A stretch of DNA of 64,000 nt from Desmonostoc muscorum LEGE 12446 (lineage in GTDB: Bacteria; Cyanobacteriota; Cyanobacteriia; Cyanobacteriales; Nostocaceae), in the NCBI RefSeq assembly GCF_015207005.2, contig NZ_JADEXS020000001.1, positions 2,542,001 through 2,606,000 on the forward strand. The letters are read 5' to 3'. Position numbers and translations under genes: made by a program. The stretch's first letter is position 1, and each line of letters opens with the position of its first letter. Below, in pieces: positions 38,401-47,330 of the stretch. Below the pieces are notes generated by a model, which saw only the letters and a list, made by a program, of their open reading frames with translations, was not told where the DNA came from and did not search any database.

Positions 38401-40219
38401 AACTGTAGTAATAACTCGTGAGGATGAAGAACAAAAGCGCCTAGTAGCTTATGTAGTACCAAAAACTGAATACAGTAACGAACAGGAGAATTTGCAATTA
38501 ATGCAATTGCAGAATGAGCAGGTTTTGCAATGGCAGATGTTGTATAACGAAACTTATAATCAATCTACTGATTCAGATTCTACATTCAATTTTGTCGGCT
38601 GGAATAGTAGTTATACAAATCAGCCTATTCCAGCAGAGCAGATGCGTGAGTGGGTGGATAACCAAGTCGAGCAGATTTTGGCTTTGCAACCCAAACGAGT
38701 GTTAGAAATTGGTTGTGGAACAGGCTTGATTCTATTTAGAATCGCACCTCACTGCACTAAATATTGGGGAACAGACTTTTCCTCAGTTTCACTTAAGTGC
38801 ATTCAGCAACAGCTACAAAAACAAGAAATGCCGCAGGTAACACTGTATCAGCAAATGGCTACTGACTTCGAGAAAGTAGAAACAGCAGCTTTTGATGCAG
38901 TAATTCTGAACTCGGTTGTACAATATTTTCCTACTATTGATTATTTAATTAGTGTATTAGAAGGTGCTGTACAGGCAACTGCTCCAGGTGGCTTTATCTT
39001 CATAGGGGATGTGCGTAGTTTGCCACTCTTGCAAGCTTTCCATGCGTCAGTCCAACTGTATCAAGCTGAACCTTCTCTTACCTGCTTGGAGTTGCAACAA
39101 CGGATACAAAGTCAAATATTTCAAGAAACAGAGTTAGTTATTGATCCAGCTTTTTTTACTGCAATCAAGCAACGCTTTCCGCAAATTAATCATGTACAAA
39201 TCCAACTGATGCGGGGTAAACATCACAATGAGTTAACTGAGTTTCGTTACAATGTGATTCTTCATATTAATGCCGAAATTGTTAGTAATACTGGAAATTA
39301 TTTAGTGTTTAACTGGTCGGAACATAATCTAACAGTCTCAGCAGTGCGCCAGTTATTAATTGAGAATAAACCAGAAAGATTAAGCATTATCAATGTACCT
39401 AATGCGCGGCTGATGTCAGCAATTAAAACAGCAGAATGGCTATCAGACGTAAAAGGTTTTAAAACTGTAGGTCAAATACGTAAAGCTTTGCAAGAATTAG
39501 AAAATTTCGGAGTAGAACCAGAAGATTTATATGCGCTGAACGTACCTTATAGGGTTGATATTACCTGGTCACATTCAAGTACTGAAGGACATTATGATGT
39601 AGTTTTTGTCCGGCAAGATGAAGTAGGTAAAAGAACTATTTTTTCCCATCACACGAATCTCTCTCGGCCCTGGCAATCTTACGGCAATAATCCCCTACAA
39701 ACAAAAGCAGCGCGTAAGTTAGTGCCGCACTTGCACACTTACATAGCACAAAAACTGCCTGAGTACATGATGCCATCAGCTTTTGTAGTATTGGAGTCTT
39801 TACCTCTAACAGCTAATGGTAAAGTCAATCGCCGCGCCTTAAGAGCATTCCATAATGGAATCAAGCCCCAATTGCCTGAAAATTACATTGCACCTCGAAC
39901 TCCTGTTGAACAAGTGCTGGTGAAAATTTTTGTTGAGGTTTTGGGACTTAAGCGCGTAGGAATTTATGATAATTTCTTTGAATTAGGGGGTCATTCATTA
40001 CTGGCAACTCAGCTTGTTTCTAGAGTGCGCGACGCCTTACACGTGGAGTTGCCTTTGCGTAGCGTATTTGAGGCATCGACAATTGCAGAATTATCTAAGG
40101 TGGTGGAAAGCTTTAAAGAAAGCAATGCTCAAAGTCTTGCCCCAGTTTTAGTACCACTATCGCGTGAAAGTCGGCGGATTAAGTTATCTTCCTTAAACGA
40201 AGAGAGCGTAAAACTTTAA
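35489..40219 (+). CDS. NRPS3: docking-C-A-N-methyltransferase-PCP
   Basis: A 1576-residue synthetase. It opens with a TubC-like docking domain (NTVEFLTYLRSLDIQVFIDG), so it expects an upstream partner. Condensation domain with HHIVSDGWS near 206; A domain with YTSGSTGKPKG near 690 and FNNYGPTENTVV; specificity residues D-A-W-F-L-G-N-V-V-K, the classical Leu code. A methyltransferase (about 1000-1350, motif I VLEIGCGTGLILF) is inserted in the C-terminal A subdomain, the usual place for N-methylation, so N-methyl-leucine is predicted. The carrier has FFELGGHSLLATQL near 1500. It ends PLSRESRRIKLSSLNEES, resembling docking tails that hand on to another synthetase, but none follows. A 27-bp dispersed repeat is read in frame at 38054-38082. 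Confidence 0.92.
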   Translation: MNTVEFLTYLRSLDIQVFIDGEKFRCNAPDKILTPELRAEIQERKAEIIEFLEASNRTNNQSFRPLAPISRSGNLPLSFAQQRLWFLDQLIPNNPFYNIPLALHLTGSLKLAALEQTFNEIVQRHEALRTTIVVQTGQPIQVINPTLTIPLPIIDLRQLPQAEREIQARRLTTQEAQRPFNLSTDSLLQVKLLWLDETEYILLLTMHHIVSDGWSIGVLIQEIAAFYTAFASNQPSPLPKLTIQYADFAYWQRQWLQGEVLEKQLSYWQKQLDGISMLNLPTDRPRLAVQTYQGARQPLQLSKSLSKALLALGQQEGITLFITLLAAFQVLLYRYTQQEDIAIGSPIANRNRSEIEGLIGFFVNSLVLRTDLSGNPTFQELLSRVKEVALGAYAHQDLPFEKLVEELHPERNLNQNPLFQVVFALQNAPMTALELPSLTLSPLPFETETTRFDLEFHLWEPNTQNGLWADSTEGISGFVIYSTDLFDDATIARMLGHFQILLEGIVANPEDQIAHLPLLSESELHQLLVEWNNTQAIYPQDKCIHQLIESVAEQNGEATALVFDDEQLSYKELNIRSNKLAHYLKKLGVKSEVLVGLCVERSFNMVIGMLGILKAGGAYVPLDPSYPSERLNFMLEDAQVSVLLTHERWLERLKNYNSQIICLDKDWEIISQEIEDNLTSKFTVENLAYVIYTSGSTGKPKGVKIEHRGLLNLVFWHQKAFAVSQLDRATQISGVAFDACGWEIWPYLSTGASIYFVDDETRRSPEYLRDWLVSKAITICFIPTPLAEKVLLLDFPQNAVLRILLTGGDKLNQYPLASHSFQVFNNYGPTENTVVTTSGHIFVKNKDNLAPVIGCAMPAAGVAIANTKLYILDKHLQPVPIGVPGELYISGDGLARGYLNHPELTGESFIYHSFTNKLKARLYKTGDLVRYQVDGNIEFLGRLDEQVKIRGYRIELAEIEAVLSQHPAVQQTVVITREDEEQKRLVAYVVPKTEYSNEQENLQLMQLQNEQVLQWQMLYNETYNQSTDSDSTFNFVGWNSSYTNQPIPAEQMREWVDNQVEQILALQPKRVLEIGCGTGLILFRIAPHCTKYWGTDFSSVSLKCIQQQLQKQEMPQVTLYQQMATDFEKVETAAFDAVILNSVVQYFPTIDYLISVLEGAVQATAPGGFIFIGDVRSLPLLQAFHASVQLYQAEPSLTCLELQQRIQSQIFQETELVIDPAFFTAIKQRFPQINHVQIQLMRGKHHNELTEFRYNVILHINAEIVSNTGNYLVFNWSEHNLTVSAVRQLLIENKPERLSIINVPNARLMSAIKTAEWLSDVKGFKTVGQIRKALQELENFGVEPEDLYALNVPYRVDITWSHSSTEGHYDVVFVRQDEVGKRTIFSHHTNLSRPWQSYGNNPLQTKAARKLVPHLHTYIAQKLPEYMMPSAFVVLESLPLTANGKVNRRALRAFHNGIKPQLPENYIAPRTPVEQVLVKIFVEVLGLKRVGIYDNFFELGGHSLLATQLVSRVRDALHVELPLRSVFEASTIAELSKVVESFKESNAQSLAPVLVPLSRESRRIKLSSLNEESVKL

Positions 40220-40255
40220 AAAAAGATCAGGCACTAGATTGAATTGTTACATTGC

Positions 40256-40284
40256 CCCCAACCTGTATGAAGGATGGGGTTTTT
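40256..40284 (+). terminator. Rho-independent terminator after NRPS3
   Basis: Stem CCCCAACCT/AGGATGGGG with one internal A-A mismatch, loop GTATGA, followed by TTTTT. It lies 37 bp after the NRPS3 stop codon. Confidence 0.75.
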
Positions 40285-40336
40285 CGTTGCTTTTTATATT
40301 TTGCAGCCTTAAAGTACTACCAAATATAAAACTCAT

Positions 40337-40533
40337 TAAAAAATCTCATAGACAGAGAGAGAGAACGGATAGAAACAGAAATACGTGAAAGAGAAAGGCA
40401 AGAAATAGAAAAGCTTGAAAGGGAAATTTTAGAAAGAAAAAGACTCGAGAGAGAAATCGCTTTGGAAGAAGAAAGAAAGTGGTATGAAGAACATAGTGAT
40501 GATGATTTCGATTATGAGGAAGATGAAGATTGA
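40337..40533 (+). pseudogene. Start-less charged coiled-coil fragment
   Basis: An open frame without a start codon encodes an Arg/Glu-rich helix (RERERQEIEKLEREILERKR) ending in an acidic tail (SDDDFDYEEDED). It follows the terminator of NRPS3 directly. It looks like the 3' end of a gene whose front was lost; no family can be named. Confidence 0.35.
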
Positions 40534-40837
40534 AGAACACCGTGTTTTACTTGCACTGTCAACAGTCTCAATTATCTGTGTGTTGGTACGAGTTCTGTCT
40601 CTGCACTACTGACAGAACTCGCTCAACAAACAGACAACCAAAAGTCCCCATCAATTATTTTCTTCCTGCTCAAGGAACGCCCTCAACCTGGAGTCGGATG
40701 GGAAGTCACCACCAATTCTGGTGATGCAGAACTAGCCCTGGCAGGGCATTTGCTGAAGATAGGTGCAACAGAATACAGAATACGTTGCTCCTGTGTTGTC
40801 CGCATTGCCACGAACAGAAGCTGCTGCTGCTTGGTAA

Positions 40838-41464
40838 ACAAGCCTAGGCTCTTTTGGCAACGGCGGCAATATCCGTATCGACACAGACATCCTGAGCGCC
40901 TCGAACAACAGCGCGATTACAGCGAACGCATACCGGGGAGGTGGGGGCAGCATCCGCATCAACACAAAAAGGCTATTTATTTCCCCCGACACACAGATTA
41001 CAGCCAGTTCAGAGCGAGGAATTGACGGCACAGTACAGGTCAACTTCCAAAACAGAAATCCCAGCCTTACCAAAGTACAACCACAGGCGATCGCACAAGC
41101 TCCAGAGATTGTATCAGTATGCCAAGGTCGTTCTCGTGGAATAGCAAGTACATTTGTGAATGCTGGTGCTGGGGGACTAGCAGCTAGTTCTGGCAACCAG
41201 TTAGATAGCAGTTCTACTTGGCAGAGAAATTCTACTCCTCTTGGGGCGATTGATAATTTGGAGCAATCAAACCTATCAACAACTGAAGAACCCATAGAAA
41301 TTGTAGAAGCCCAGGGTTGGATAAGAAATGCTGATGGAGATGTAGTCTTGACCGCAGAAGCCGATCCACCAAGCCCCTACGCTGAGGTGTCTGCTTCTAA
41401 ATGCCATGAGCTAACTTCTACGCAGCCAGTATCATCAGTAACAGAAGCGGTACGGTTAAAATGA
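40838..41464 (+). pseudogene. C-terminal remnant of a filamentous-haemagglutinin-like exoprotein
   Basis: The frame has no start codon and reads SFGNGGNIRIDTDILSASNN, then GGGGSIRINTKRLFISPDTQ and DGTVQVNFQ, which are beta-helix rungs of cyanobacterial TpsA/filamentous-haemagglutinin-like secreted proteins. The tail EAQGWIRNADGDVVLTAEAD is also typical of that family's C-terminus. Upstream (40550-40837) related coding sequence appears only in other frames with stops. The full proteins are 800 residues or more, so most of the gene is missing. Its stop overlaps the next start (ATGA at 41461), the normal arrangement with a TPR/CHAT partner. Confidence 0.65.
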
Positions 41465-41721
41465 TTAGTTTTTGGCGTTTATTCAAGTACTTATTGTTAT
41501 GCATTCTAGGATTATCCATAGCTATAGGACAGCCATCTTTGATTCTGGCTCAGGAAGTAAGCAAACAAACACAACAGCATCAAGCTGAAGTACTGAACCA
41601 GAGAGGGCAGAGACAACTGGATCTAGGTCAGGCAAGAGAAGCCTTAGAGTCTTGGCAGCAAGCTACAAAACTTTTTGAACACCTAAAAGATGATTCTTCA
41701 GTACATAGTATGCTTAACTAA
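41461..41721 (+). pseudogene. TPR (CHAT-type) secreted protein, truncated after 86 residues
   Basis: It begins with a signal peptide (basic start, hydrophobic LFKYLLLCILGLSIAIG, then ILAQ|EV) and one TPR-like unit (EVLNQRGQRQLDLGQAREAL, WQQATKLFEHL). In cyanobacteria this opening belongs to long TPR proteins ending in a CHAT protease domain, encoded right after a haemagglutinin-like gene, as here. Sequence identity stops about four codons before the stop, where ISL3 DNA starts. The CHAT domain is absent, so it should be non-functional. Confidence 0.6.
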
Positions 41722-42541
41722 TAGTTAAAATGCCAATTCAATAAGCATCTAACGCGGAAATTGTCAAAGTTTCTAAATCCATAACCGGAACGTTTAATCA
41801 ACTTGATCTTGTTATTAATACCTTCCACAGCACCACTATTTGTCCCATTATCAAAGTAAGCAATTATCTCATCAAACCAACGGATAATAGTATTGTTACT
41901 CTTGGGAAAATGTTTTTTAGCTTTCGATAACCACATACCAAGTTTATAAACTCCCGGATACCAATTATCTGTCTGATTAAAAATCTTTCTAAATTTTTCT
42001 TTTAATTCATGCATTTCTTTTAAGACAGGAGATACATTCTTGACTTCAGAAAGTTTATTTATTTGCTCTTCATTTAAGTCTGACTCATTTTTAAGTAAAA
42101 CGTACTTACTATTTTTTAATCCCGACAAAGCTTTTTCATATTCAGCTTTTTTTGATGATAATTGCGCTTTTTGAATTAATTCTTCTAGACTCCGCTTCTC
42201 TCGTTTTCTCTGTGTATCTAATTCTTGATTAATCTGTGTCATTACATGAAATCTATCTGCTACTACTTGAGCATTGGGCATTAATTCTGTGACAACGTTT
42301 TTATAACCAACCCACAAATCTATACTCACTTCCTCAATTTGTTCTAAGACCTCATATCCCCATTCTAAAAGGGTTTTTTTCACTACTTCTTGCGTGCGCC
42401 CATTTAAAATAGTTACTAGCTTAGATGTATCTAAATCTATTAGTACGGCGCAGTAATTAGCCTTGCCCTTAACCAGAGCTATCTCATCGATTCCAAGTCT
42501 TTTTATCAGAGAAGGTTTGTCATCAGATAATTCTTTAGATG
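41718..42541 (-). pseudogene. ISL3-family transposase, 5'-truncated
   Basis: The frame continues from about 42541 to the stop at 41718, roughly 270 residues against about 400 or more for intact ISL3 enzymes. Visible: RLGIDEIALVKGKANYCAVL (first catalytic Asp region), VSIDLWVGYKNVV and ADRFHVMTQINQEL (second Asp region), and the C-terminal Glu region NSGAVEGINNKIKLIKRSGY. The N-terminal zinc-binding and helix-turn-helix part is missing; it ends abruptly where the 42563 gene begins. The GTG at 42383 is an internal codon, not the true start. Confidence 0.8.
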
Positions 42542-42562
42542 CGTCTTTTAACAGTAAAAATC

Positions 42563-43144
42563 ATGGGTTTTAGAGATCTACAACGCTACCCAGCACAAAA
42601 GGCGCGGTACGACAAATATAAAGAGTGGTTAGAGGCTACACCTCTCGAACGCCAACAAAAATTTGCAGCTATTACTGACGAAACTAAACGCGCCAAGGCA
42701 GAAAAAGAAGCAGGTTATGTTTCTCCGTTTGGCACTGCTGGCAATACTAAAATTTATCTTCCTACGCGGTTAATCAAGGATAACCAAACTGGGCAAGGGT
42801 CTGGCGTGGCGAATGTTCTTCGTACAATACTTGCCCCTTACGTTACCACTGCTGAGGAATTTGCAGCGCTGCAAAACCCGCTTGTGATTGAAGCCAAAAA
42901 ATTTAAGTTTGCCAAGTTAACGCTAACGGCTGTTGTACCTGGAACAGAAAAGAAACCTAGCCGGATTACCGGCGCTCAATATAAAAAGCCCGATGTAGAT
43001 TCCGTCACAAGTCCGTTTGGGCAAACGACAGGTGGGCAACCTTATGACGGTGCAGTATTGGGAATCAAGGGTATAGCAGCCTACGGTACTTTCATTGCAG
43101 CAAACAGCGGCAAAAACCGAGCTAGATTCACTCCTGAGGGCTGA
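42563..43144 (+). CDS. Cassette gene 1, unknown function
   Basis: A 193-residue protein starting MGFRDLQRYPAQKARYDKYK; the ATG at 42563 is preferred to 42539, whose first codons lie in ISL3 DNA. A basic helical N-terminus (to about residue 52) leads to a region of short strands with KIYLPTRLIKDNQTGQGSGV and LKIE-like segments, and a Gly/Thr-rich tail (SPFGQTTGGQPYDGAVLGIK). It resembles phage structural or DNA-associated proteins in character, but I recognise no family. Stop and next start overlap (TGATG), so it is the first gene of a four-gene operon. Confidence 0.6.
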   Translation: MGFRDLQRYPAQKARYDKYKEWLEATPLERQQKFAAITDETKRAKAEKEAGYVSPFGTAGNTKIYLPTRLIKDNQTGQGSGVANVLRTILAPYVTTAEEFAALQNPLVIEAKKFKFAKLTLTAVVPGTEKKPSRITGAQYKKPDVDSVTSPFGQTTGGQPYDGAVLGIKGIAAYGTFIAANSGKNRARFTPEG

Positions 43145-43407
43145 TGAGCAAGATAGCAGACCGCACCGGAATTATTTGGACTCCAGACGATCCGTTAGAT
43201 CTGCTATCCGTTGATATTGATGGTAACTGTTCCGAGCAAGAATTCCAGGGAATGCTTGCCATCAACCAAGCGGGTAGAGATTGGCTAATCGGGAAAATTG
43301 ATATCGTTGAATATCTCGATAAGCTGGAGTATTACGGTATTCCTAATCCGTTTGAAATAGTAGACGAGTTTGCGGAACACGTTGATTTTGTAATTTCTCA
43401 CGGATGA
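43144..43407 (+). CDS. Cassette gene 2, small acidic protein
   Basis: An 87-residue acidic protein (MSKIADRTGIIWTPDDPLDL; later LAINQAGRDWLIGKIDIVEY). No cysteines in a motif, no membrane helix. The start overlaps the previous stop by one base, indicating coupled translation. No family recognised. Confidence 0.55.
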   Translation: MSKIADRTGIIWTPDDPLDLLSVDIDGNCSEQEFQGMLAINQAGRDWLIGKIDIVEYLDKLEYYGIPNPFEIVDEFAEHVDFVISHG

Positions 43408-43414
43408 TTAGGCA

Positions 43415-43900
43415 GTGAGAGTAGTTGAATTAAGCAATAGTGATAACTGGCAAAGCATATATTCTACTAACATTAATGCTGTCCAAGTTCCTATGCAAAA
43501 TGGGAGTTATTTAACTAATCCCATTCCGGAAATATTAGTCCCAATTGTGCTAGATAAATTTATTCTTGCAGTTAGTGTGGACACGGATGTTCCCTCAGGC
43601 TCGATATGGCGATTTGCAGGATACATCAATCAAAAAATCAGCACAGGGCTTGTAATTGGTGGGGGTCAAGATGCAACCACTGTTAAAGGTCAGCCATTAT
43701 TTTTAGACCAAATTAACCTGATTCTTTTCAATAAAATTTCCACATCTTATGGTGTCAGCGTCAAAGTACCAAAATGGTTTACTCGTGCAGCTGTAACTGT
43801 GTGGGAATACACAGGCACAGACGATACCTCAGAGGAAATATTGCTCACTCAGGAATTTGCAAATATTAACTTTAAGCTAGACCAATTACTCAATGGCTGA
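43415..43900 (+). CDS. Cassette gene 3, beta-rich protein
   Basis: A 161-residue protein from GTG 43415, eight bases after gene 2. It reads as a beta-sandwich-like protein: VPMQNGSYLTNPIPEILVPI, VLDKFILAVSVDTDVPSGSI, VIGGGQDATTVKGQPLFLDQ and VSVKVPKWFTRAAVTVWEY. Such regular strand patterns suit a phage tail or receptor-binding type protein, which is an impression only. No signal peptide is visible. Confidence 0.55.
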   Translation: MRVVELSNSDNWQSIYSTNINAVQVPMQNGSYLTNPIPEILVPIVLDKFILAVSVDTDVPSGSIWRFAGYINQKISTGLVIGGGQDATTVKGQPLFLDQINLILFNKISTSYGVSVKVPKWFTRAAVTVWEYTGTDDTSEEILLTQEFANINFKLDQLLNG

Positions 43901-43906
43901 GAAGCA

Positions 43907-44272
43907 ATGAAAATTGATATTAACAACGCTCTCACTATTATTATCGGGCTATTAACAGTAGTGGGGGCTATTTATCGATTAGCCCAAATTGAAGCCAATA
44001 TTAACAGTAAGATTGACAAGGTAGAAAATAGATTGCTATCGGCTGTCGATCAGCTGAAAGATAATTTCGTGGATCGGCTTTACAAAGTAGAGAAAAAATT
44101 GGATGTTCATCTAGTCGAATACAAAGAAAAGAAGCTCTTTGTAGAGTATCGGCTCAGTGGTCTCGAATCGCTTATTAAACACAAATTTGATCGACTGGCA
44201 AACTGGGTCAAGCAGATTGTTGGATTCTTGAATAAAAATTCTGGGTTTCAAATCCGAGACGACAAGTTTTAG
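43907..44272 (+). CDS. Cassette gene 4, membrane-anchored coiled coil
   Basis: A 121-residue protein with one N-terminal membrane helix (ALTIIIGLLTVVGAIYRLAQI, shown in part, residues 8-27) and a long coiled coil (KIDKVENRLLSAVDQLKDNF, then DRLYKVEKKLDVHLVEYKEK). Small anchored coiled-coil proteins of this shape occur beside phage lysis genes, but no endolysin is present here. It closes the operon; the Uma2 fragment follows after 133 bp. Confidence 0.55.
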   Translation: MKIDINNALTIIIGLLTVVGAIYRLAQIEANINSKIDKVENRLLSAVDQLKDNFVDRLYKVEKKLDVHLVEYKEKKLFVEYRLSGLESLIKHKFDRLANWVKQIVGFLNKNSGFQIRDDKF

Positions 44273-44405
44273 TCACTGGGGATTCACCTTAACTATGATG
44301 ACATTCCTACAGAATTTTGGAGTAGTTTTTAGCCTAAGGGGTCGGGGAGATTAATTGTCAGCAGCGATCGCTTGGGTAAAATTGAGTCAGACTTGCAGAA
44401 ATGAT

Positions 44406-44732
44406 ATGAAAACGCTAGCCAAATGGTCTGTAGACGACTATCATCGCATGATTGAAGCGGGGATTTTGCGCGATCGCCGTGTGGAGTTGTTAGCAGGCGA
44501 AATTGTGGAAATGACCCCAGAAACTCCAATACATTACAGCACAGCAAAAAGAGGTGTGAAATACCTAGAGGAGTTACTCATCGGTAAAGCCGATGTCCGT
44601 TTCAATGGCCCAGTCACACTAGTAAATTCTGAACCCGAACCAGATATTGCGATCGTTCGGCTACCAGAATCCAACTACAATAATCGTCACCCTGCTCCTG
44701 AAGATATTTTTTGGATTGTACAGGTTAGGTAA
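44406..44732 (+). pseudogene. Uma2-family endonuclease (DUF820), C-terminally truncated
   Basis: From ATG 44406 the frame encodes 108 residues: WSVDDYHRMIEAGILRDRRV, ELLAGEIVEMTPETPIH and the PD-(D/E)xK Asp in EPEPDIAIVRLPES, all typical of Uma2/DUF820 proteins (about 190 residues, very common in cyanobacteria). It breaks off in the IFWIVxV strand just before the catalytic E-V-S/A-D segment; the ORF ends at a stop within DNA belonging to the convergent phosphoesterase gene. Active-site residues are therefore missing. An upstream start at 44355 adds 17 unrelated residues and is not preferred. Confidence 0.75.
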
Positions 44733-45308
44733 AATTAGCCCAGTCAATCTTCCACCGTGACAAGCTCCAGTATCGATCCCGTAAACCTTCCCTGCAATGA
44801 TCAGTGGACGATCGCCAACAACGTGATGACCAAAGATAACTGGTTTAGCACCAGAATACAATTCGCTCCAATATGTATTTCCATAGCGTTTTTCGAGATG
44901 CTTTTCACCCGCCGTGCAACCACACAAAACCTCTTCTCTTTGTTTTTCAATGGATATACCATCTTCCACCGCAGCGTGAAGTAAAATAGCCTCGTCAGTT
45001 TCGTGATAGTACGGTCTATGACTCACCCATTCTAAAAACTCTGCATAGCGATCGCCAAACTGTAACTTGACGATTTCCTGGGAGTAGGAAAGAGTCTGAC
45101 GTAGGTGTTTGCGTTCGTGATTACCCATCAAAACAACAGTGTTGGGGCGATTTTGGAGAAAATCATATACCTTGAATGAATCAACTCCGCGATCGACAAT
45201 ATCTCCTAATGAGATTAAACAATCATCCTCTGTCAGCTGCACTTTGGCTAATAGCTGAAGAAGTTCATCATAACAACCATGAATATCACCAACTACGATT
45301 GTTCGCAT
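44661..45308 (-). CDS. Calcineurin-like metallophosphoesterase with altered C-terminus
   Basis: A 215-residue PP1-type phosphoesterase. Metal-site motifs are complete: VVGDIHGCYDEL, SLGDIVDRGVD, LMGNHERKHL, a mid His in LLHAAV and FGHHVVGD, and the closing YGIDTGACHGGRLTGLIL. Relatives include Ser/Thr protein phosphatases of the PrpA/PrpE type and diadenosine tetraphosphatases. After LILP the normal family tail is replaced by about 20 residues translated from the opposite strand of the Uma2 fragment, so the last codons are foreign. All catalytic residues are upstream of that point, so activity may be kept. Confidence 0.85.
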   Translation of the reverse strand: MRTIVVGDIHGCYDELLQLLAKVQLTEDDCLISLGDIVDRGVDSFKVYDFLQNRPNTVVLMGNHERKHLRQTLSYSQEIVKLQFGDRYAEFLEWVSHRPYYHETDEAILLHAAVEDGISIEKQREEVLCGCTAGEKHLEKRYGNTYWSELYSGAKPVIFGHHVVGDRPLIIAGKVYGIDTGACHGGRLTGLILPNLYNPKNIFRSRVTIIVVGFW

Positions 45309-45440
45309 TATTAGCCTTCCAGCCTAATGGTTTTCCATACTTATACTCATAATTTTTTAAATCCCACCATAGCTTAGTTGAGCCATGCCAACGCCTGCAA
45401 GTAACTCATACCCCTTCACCCCCAATTTTAAATTGACACT

Positions 45441-45474
45441 AAAAAACGCCCCCCTTTTGGGAGAGCGCTTTTTA
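45441..45474 (-). terminator. Terminator downstream of psbA
   Basis: Read on the minus strand: GCGCTCTCCC, loop AAAA, GGGGGGCG, then a run of seven T residues. It lies about 34 bp after the psbA stop codon. Confidence 0.75.
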
Positions 45475-45507
45475 TTCTATTTAATTTTCACTCAACTTAG
45501 GTAGTGA

Positions 45508-46623
<1,116 letters not shown>

Positions 46624-46653
46624 TCAGGCGGCTTTGTTTTCGCCTGTGAATGT

Positions 46654-46683
46654 ACTTTACACTGCTTTACAAAAATTAAGCAA
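46654..46683 (-). promoter_or_regulatory. Candidate psbA promoter
   Basis: On the minus strand TTGCTT and TAAAGT are separated by 18 bases and lie 64-93 bp before the psbA ATG, a usual position for sigma-70 promoters of psbA. Both hexamers are imperfect. Confidence 0.4.
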
Positions 46684-46864
46684 GTGTTGGGACATTCACA
46701 AAGCTGGTGTTAGTTATTAGTTTTACTTATTTAAGGCTAAGCAACGAGGTTTAAGATATGCCGCAGCTACTATATATAGAAATTTTTAGTTTTATTTTCG
46801 TTCTATTGCTTACTTACCTGGGAATAATACCTTTGTAGATTACCGCTATTCCAAAAAAAATTAA

Positions 46865-46892
46865 CCCTCAGCTTACTACTGGGGGCTTTTTT
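46865..46892 (+). terminator. Orphan Rho-independent terminator 1
   Basis: Stem CCCTCAG/CTGGGGG (one T-G pair), loop CTTACTA, followed by TTTTTT. No coding gene precedes it on the plus strand. Confidence 0.6.
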
Positions 46893-46954
46893 GTTTGGCA
46901 AAATGGCAGATCTGCAAATTAGAGGCTTGCTATGGTATTGAAGTAGGATACATT

Positions 46955-47007
46955 CCATGCGAAAAGTACTGACTTGCATTACCCCTGGCTAACTACCAGG
47001 GGTTTTT
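46955..47007 (+). ncRNA. Candidate short regulatory RNA
   Basis: TTGCTA and TACATT with a 16-base spacer (about 46923-46950) could form a promoter. About 25 bases later an ACCCCTGG/CCAGGGGT hairpin with loop CTAACTA and a T-run ends transcription. The intervening GCGAAAAGTACTGACTTGC can form a small second stem. Size and two-hairpin form resemble known cyanobacterial small RNAs, but identity is not established. Confidence 0.4.
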
Positions 47008-47223
47008 ATTGAAACTTGGTAGTAATTCAGCACTCAGTAGTGAAGAGTCAGAATTTACAGCAGTTTTCAGGTATTTAGGATTAAGACAGGGAATGGGGAG
47101 TAGGGAGTAGGGAGTGGTCATCTCCGACTAATCACTTATCATTAAAATTTCTCCACGTAAGAGCCTCCCTGTGTCTTTGCTTAGGTCTAAATACAGCGTA
47201 TTTCAGGTAAATGAAGTACACGG

Positions 47224-47251
47224 GTAGGGGCACAACATGTTGTGCCCCTAC
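47224..47251. repeat. GTAGGGG hairpin, copy D
   Basis: A perfect 28-bp palindrome with half-site GTAGGGGCACAACA. Confidence 0.8.
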
Positions 47252-47330
47252 AATTATTTGTACCTCACCAAGTTGCAATTTGCTGTATTACTTCCCAATT
47301 CTGAATTTAGCTATATTTTCCAAAACCAAA

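Noticed and set aside
40732..41295. A 187-residue minus-strand frame
   Set aside because: It is antisense to the haemagglutinin-like remnant, whose beta-helix pattern is clear on the plus strand.
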